A DNA stretch of 64,000 nt from IMG/VR virus record IMGVR_UViG_3300037205_000062, positions 98,912 to 162,911 of that record, one strand, 5' to 3'. This document shows, piece after piece, positions 60,647-64,000 of the stretch. The translations under genes and the position numbers were made by a program. A model generated the notes under the pieces. It was not told the DNA's origin and searched no databases. It worked only from the letters and a program-made list of their open reading frames with translations. The DNA comes from a virus. The stretch's first letter is position 1. Each line of letters starts with the position of its first letter.

Positions 60647-61552
60647 ATGTTAAATAAAGAATCAGCATATATCAAAACAGGTGAATATAAACCCGTTGTA
60701 GATTTTACTATGGGAGCTGACCCTGAATTTTTGGTTGTTGACAAGAAAGTTGTTGTCAAGGGTAATGAAATCTTGAAGGAGGGGGATGATTTTGGGGTTG
60801 ACGGTAATGGTGTTTTGTTTGAAATTCGTCCTGAACCATCTACTTCCCCATTAGAAGTCACAAACAATGTGAGACAGGCAATGGTACGTCAATGTATCAA
60901 AAATCCCAAGTTTCTTGATTTTGACTGGTATGCTGGAAGCTTTCAGCGCGATTTTGGTATTGGCGGCCATATTCATTTTGGCATTAAAGATAATCTGATT
61001 GATTTTCCCAACGCCTCAAATATTTTGGCGCAATATGTTGGCGCGGCATCAATCCTGTTGGAAGATAGGGAACAAGGTTTGTGTCGGCGCAAGTGGAAGA
61101 ATGGTCAATACGGACATCATATAGATTTTCGTCCCCAACCTTATGGTTTTGAGTATCGTTGTCCTTCAAGTTGGATTACTGACCCCAAGGTTTCGGCTGC
61201 TATTATGTGTTTAGCTAAGGTCGTCATGTTTGAAGCTTTAAATAATAATAAATTTAAGGTTGTTAATCGTATCAAGAAAAATCATGTGCAAGAAATGTTG
61301 ACTGATGAAGTACGAAGTTTTTGGCCTGATATTTGGAATGACATTACAAAAATGTCTTTGTATCCTCATTATAAATCTTATTTGGATTTGATTTATTTTA
61401 TGATTAAGCGCCGTAGGAATTGGTTTCCTAATTGTTCGCTTAAAGAAGCTTGGGGAATCGTTGACCTAACGGCGTTTCAAACTTCACCCTTGAAATTGCA
61501 AGCTATTTGGCAAAAATTTCCGAAAAATGAAATGTCAATTGTACAATCATAA
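60647..61552 (+). CDS. COOH-NH2 ligase (phiEco32-type amidoligase)
   Basis: 301 residues. FTMGADPEFLVVD (G-A-D-P-E), DGNGVLFEIRPEPS (E-x-R-P) and FGIGGHIHFGI (G-G-H-I-H-F) are the signatures of the phage COOH-NH2 ligase type 2 family. It forms amide bonds with ATP. In phages these genes are found with ATP-grasp and class II glutamine amidotransferase genes, exactly as here. Confidence 0.85.
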   Translation: MLNKESAYIKTGEYKPVVDFTMGADPEFLVVDKKVVVKGNEILKEGDDFGVDGNGVLFEIRPEPSTSPLEVTNNVRQAMVRQCIKNPKFLDFDWYAGSFQRDFGIGGHIHFGIKDNLIDFPNASNILAQYVGAASILLEDREQGLCRRKWKNGQYGHHIDFRPQPYGFEYRCPSSWITDPKVSAAIMCLAKVVMFEALNNNKFKVVNRIKKNHVQEMLTDEVRSFWPDIWNDITKMSLYPHYKSYLDLIYFMIKRRRNWFPNCSLKEAWGIVDLTAFQTSPLKLQAIWQKFPKNEMSIVQS

Positions 61553-61600
61553 ACAATAATTTAACAAAAAAAACAAAACCAACACATAAATAAAACTATT

Positions 61601-61996
61601 ATGGTAAACTTCAATAAAAAAGACGATAACATGGAACAGATTGCAAATGCAACTGGTATGCTTAATCTAAGCACAAAAAATGAATATCGAATCTATGGTT
61701 TAGCTAACGAGCTTAATCCTCCCATTCTTTTTTCGGCGCAAGAAAACATAGTTAATGCCGAACAAGAAAAAACCATAGCTGGTTTCTTGGCTACCAACGG
61801 CATTGATTGCGCCACAGAAGATGTTGAAGCTAATAATAATAAAATATATATCGGTCTTCGGCGCGATGTTCGTAATAACATCTTATTGGCATCCAATTTA
61901 ATTCAAACTTTTGTGTACTTTTTGGAAGGGAGAGTTGAATTACCAATTGACTTCAAGGTGGATGGTATTCCATCTTTTAAGACGAATATTTCTTAA
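61601..61996 (+). CDS. hypothetical protein of the ligase cluster (131 aa)
   Basis: Alpha-beta protein starting MVNFNKKDDNMEQIANATGM; a second ATG at 61631 is possible. Lies between the ligase and the amidotransferase. Unknown role. Confidence 0.5.
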   Translation: MVNFNKKDDNMEQIANATGMLNLSTKNEYRIYGLANELNPPILFSAQENIVNAEQEKTIAGFLATNGIDCATEDVEANNNKIYIGLRRDVRNNILLASNLIQTFVYFLEGRVELPIDFKVDGIPSFKTNIS

Positions 61997-62002
61997 AAAT
62001 CA

Positions 62003-62031
62003 TTGACAAACATACAAAAATATTTTATATT
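62003..62031 (+). promoter_or_regulatory. sigma-70-type promoter
   Basis: TTGACA, 17 bases, TATATT; 7 bases to the leader ORF ATG at 62039. Confidence 0.75.
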
Positions 62032-62038
62032 TTATTAT

Positions 62039-62083
62039 ATGAAACATACATACCAAACCACTCAAACGAAAGGAACTAATTAA
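62039..62083 (+). CDS. possible leader peptide (14 aa)
   Basis: MKHTYQTTQTKGTN, rich in Thr and Gln, leaderless start. Its end contains AAAGGAA, which can serve as ribosome site for the amidotransferase gene 4 bases downstream. May couple translation. Confidence 0.4.
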   Translation: MKHTYQTTQTKGTN

Positions 62084-62087
62084 TATT

Positions 62088-62900
62088 ATGTGTAGGCTCG
62101 CTGCTTTTCCTCCTCACTTTCCACAAGATAAAGCATTAGAAATTTTGCTTGAAATGGAAGGGGGCAATACTGACGGTGTTGGTAGTGCCCATCTTAATGC
62201 AGATGGAGAATTCGTTGTTCAAAAATGGCCAACGTCGCTTTCTAAACTAATTGAAAAGCCTACTCCTTTTCTGCAACATATGGCTGGTGACGGTCATAAT
62301 GGATGGACAATTACGCATCTTCGCGCAAAATCTCATGGTGAGGTAGCAATGAAAAACACTCACCCTTTTGTAATTGATAATAAATGGGCGTTTTGTCATA
62401 ATGGGGTTTGGGGTGATTATGACGTGGTAAAACTCGCTCTTTCAAAAACCGTAAAGTTTGAGGGAGAAACGGATACGGAAGTAGCTGGACATCTATTTAA
62501 TATTGCTGGCGCAAAAGCGTTTTGCGATACCATAGACACTGCGGGTGTATTTCTTGCGCTTCGCAAAGATGGCGCTTTATACATTGTTAAAACTAGCGGT
62601 TCGCTAGAATTCACAGAATTGGACAATGGAAAAATTCTTGGCGCTTCCGACTTGAAAAGAGTTGAATGGAATAAGGCAGAATGCGTCCAAGCTGGTTGGT
62701 ACTATTTTAAGAAAGATGGTACTTTACAAAAAAGTGGACGAAAAACTTCTTATTTTTCCACTGGACATTCGTATCCTTATACTGGATATAATAGTTCTAC
62801 TGCTGGTGATAAATGGCTTCCAGCAGCTTTTAAGGATAAAGATAAGGATAAAGATGAAAAGACCATTACGGCAGGATATGAAAGTCTTTACGAAGAATAA
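62088..62900 (+). CDS. class II glutamine amidotransferase
   Basis: 270 residues. MCRLAAFPP puts the catalytic cysteine at position 2. ITHLRAKSHGEVAMKNTHPF (R and N-x-H-P-F), WAFCHNGVWGDY (H-N-G) and GETDTEVAGHLF (D-T/S-E) are the remaining Ntn-amidotransferase motifs of the YafJ-like type. It releases ammonia from glutamine, probably for an amide ligase of the cluster. The tail has DKDKDKDE repeats. Confidence 0.88.
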   Translation: MCRLAAFPPHFPQDKALEILLEMEGGNTDGVGSAHLNADGEFVVQKWPTSLSKLIEKPTPFLQHMAGDGHNGWTITHLRAKSHGEVAMKNTHPFVIDNKWAFCHNGVWGDYDVVKLALSKTVKFEGETDTEVAGHLFNIAGAKAFCDTIDTAGVFLALRKDGALYIVKTSGSLEFTELDNGKILGASDLKRVEWNKAECVQAGWYYFKKDGTLQKSGRKTSYFSTGHSYPYTGYNSSTAGDKWLPAAFKDKDKDKDEKTITAGYESLYEE

Positions 62901-62913
62901 TATTTAAAAAAGT

Positions 62914-63960
62914 ATGTTTAACTTATTTGCCATGTTTAGTCCGTTAAAGTCTAAATCTAAGACGGCTACCAAAACAATAGTGTCTAAATTTACCAAAGCG
63001 GCTCGTAAACCTTTGGTGAAAAAGGCGACTATAATTAAAAGCTGGATTAAACCTGCTTCCATTTATCATATTCCTGCTCCCAAACCAATAGTAGTCAAGA
63101 AACAGGTACCAGCAGTAATTCCGCCCGCTCCTGTTATTAAACCTCTGCCATCTCACATATTAATTCCTGTTATTTATCCTTATGATCGCACCTCCGAAGC
63201 TGCGCGTTTACTCGCAAGGGAATTAAAAACCAAGCGGGTGTTTGAGAATGGTTCTTATGTTTATCAACCAAATAATTTGGTAATTAACTACGGTAATAAG
63301 CGTCAACCAAATTGGGGATACAATAGAAACGTAAAGATTTTGAATCATTGGAATGTTATTCAATTATCAAGTAATAAGTTGACAGCATTAAATCGTCTTA
63401 AGGAACGAAAAGTCTCCACTATTGAATTTACCACAAGCAAAGACAAAGCAGTTGAATGGGTAAGAAGTGGGCAAACTGTTATGTGTCGCACTATTCTTAA
63501 TGGTCATAGTGGACATGGCATTGTGGTTGCTATTGCGCCCGAACAGGTTGTAGATGCACCATTATATTCCGTTTATAAAAAGAATATTGGAGAATTTCGC
63601 CTTATTATCGTGAATGGAGTTGTCGTAGATTTTATGCAGAAAAAGCGTAAAATTGATTGGAAAGGCGAGAATGGGGAAAAGGTAAATCCATTAGTCAAAA
63701 ATCATTGTAATGGTTGGATATTTGCGCGCCAAGATGTTCATCCTCCAAAAATTGTCCTAGATGAAGCCGTTAAAGCAATGGAAGCATTGGAATTAAATTT
63801 TGCGGCAGTAGATGCCATTTACAATCAAAAGGAAAACAAAGCTTATATTTTGGAATGTAATACTGCAATCGGTCTTGAAGCCGATGGAACTACACTTAAG
63901 AATCTTAGTACTGCATTTTTGGCGATTTGTAATAATCAAAAACCAAAATCAGTAATTTAA
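62914..63960 (+). CDS. ATP-grasp ligase
   Basis: 348 residues. After a basic, proline-rich front (residues 1-80), TSEAARLLARELKTKRV and LVINYGNKRQPNW begin the fold. TVMCRTILNGHSGHGIVVAI is the nucleotide-binding loop, EFRLIIVNGVVVDFMQKKRK and VDAIYNQKENKAYILECNTA carry the metal and substrate residues (E-C-N near the end). Member of the phage ATP-grasp family linked to COOH-NH2 ligases; forms carboxylate-amine bonds. Confidence 0.85.
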   Translation: MFNLFAMFSPLKSKSKTATKTIVSKFTKAARKPLVKKATIIKSWIKPASIYHIPAPKPIVVKKQVPAVIPPAPVIKPLPSHILIPVIYPYDRTSEAARLLARELKTKRVFENGSYVYQPNNLVINYGNKRQPNWGYNRNVKILNHWNVIQLSSNKLTALNRLKERKVSTIEFTTSKDKAVEWVRSGQTVMCRTILNGHSGHGIVVAIAPEQVVDAPLYSVYKKNIGEFRLIIVNGVVVDFMQKKRKIDWKGENGEKVNPLVKNHCNGWIFARQDVHPPKIVLDEAVKAMEALELNFAAVDAIYNQKENKAYILECNTAIGLEADGTTLKNLSTAFLAICNNQKPKSVI

Positions 63961-64000
63961 TAATTTAGGGAATGAGTGAGCTAAAAATTGATTAACAAGC
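63961..64000. other. right edge, no gene seen
   Basis: Forty AT-rich bases after the ATP-grasp stop; nothing recognisable. Confidence 0.5.

Noticed and set aside
1-64000. CRISPR array or rRNA genes
   Set aside because: No regularly spaced direct repeats and no rRNA-like sequence seen on either strand.

Overview
The window is AT-rich, gene-dense DNA that reads as part of a large (jumbo) tailed-phage genome. It has many small overlapping genes, a nucleotide-metabolism set (class II ribonucleotide reductase, ThyA, DHFR, dCMP deaminase, dUTPase, GMP reductase-like), two small sigma factors, homing-endonuclease remnants and a giant tRNA array, with no ribosomal or housekeeping genes. Two signal-peptide genes and one lipoprotein point to a bacterial host, probably Gram-negative. 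Promoters are of the TTGACA-17-TATAAT type, which does not look like Bacteroidetes. No capsid or tail gene is recognised. Layout: (1) 1-11328, minus strand: a surface-glycan block (nucleotidyltransferase, GT17, GT9-like, GT4 and WavE-like glycosyltransferases, four FkbM-type or related methyltransferases, one sugar C-methyltransferase), then a sigma factor and a dATP/dGTP diphosphohydrolase-like gene. (2) 11340-11880: divergent intergenic region with a decayed or recoded small ORF. (3) 11882-23880, plus strand: NrdJ, a tmRNA, an ECF-like sigma factor, GMP reductase-like enzyme, phosphatases and many small genes. (4) 23940-37300: an array of about 36 tRNAs or tRNA-like genes that together cover all 20 amino acids, mixed with small genes, structured RNAs and a split HNH gene. 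(5) 37350-47400: NAD+/ADP-ribose chemistry (macrodomain, NADAR, cyclic-phosphate receiver-like protein, CinA-like/NMN adenylyltransferase fusion, two NUDIX proteins, NAMPT, SLOG) and, at about 40427-40700, an RNase P RNA candidate. (6) 47400-57540: DHFR, dCMP deaminase, methyltransferase, ThyA, dUTPase, an amidoligase and a short minus-strand island of exported proteins. (7) 57550-63960: small genes, then a COOH-NH2 ligase / class II glutamine amidotransferase / ATP-grasp cluster. The most striking result concerns the tRNAs. Nearly all lack the universal T54-U55-C56 of the T-loop. They carry G55 instead, and position 18 in the D-loop is A instead of G. The few tRNAs with a different base at 55 or 56 have matching changes at 18 or 19, and 54/58 also co-vary. 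The same window encodes its own RNase P RNA candidate (RNase P reads the tRNA elbow) and a tmRNA. I infer a partly self-sufficient, remodelled tRNA system. Other notable patterns are: promoters placed so that the start codon is at or within a few bases of the predicted transcription start (leaderless mRNAs); at least eight small proteins sharing the N-terminal signature MK(S/A)RKIIxR on unrelated bodies; a dnaX-type A AAA AAG frameshift site joining two reading frames; and an NAD+ resynthesis pair next to ADP-ribose erasers, likely directed against NAD-depleting host defences. All calls come from reading the sequence without database searches.
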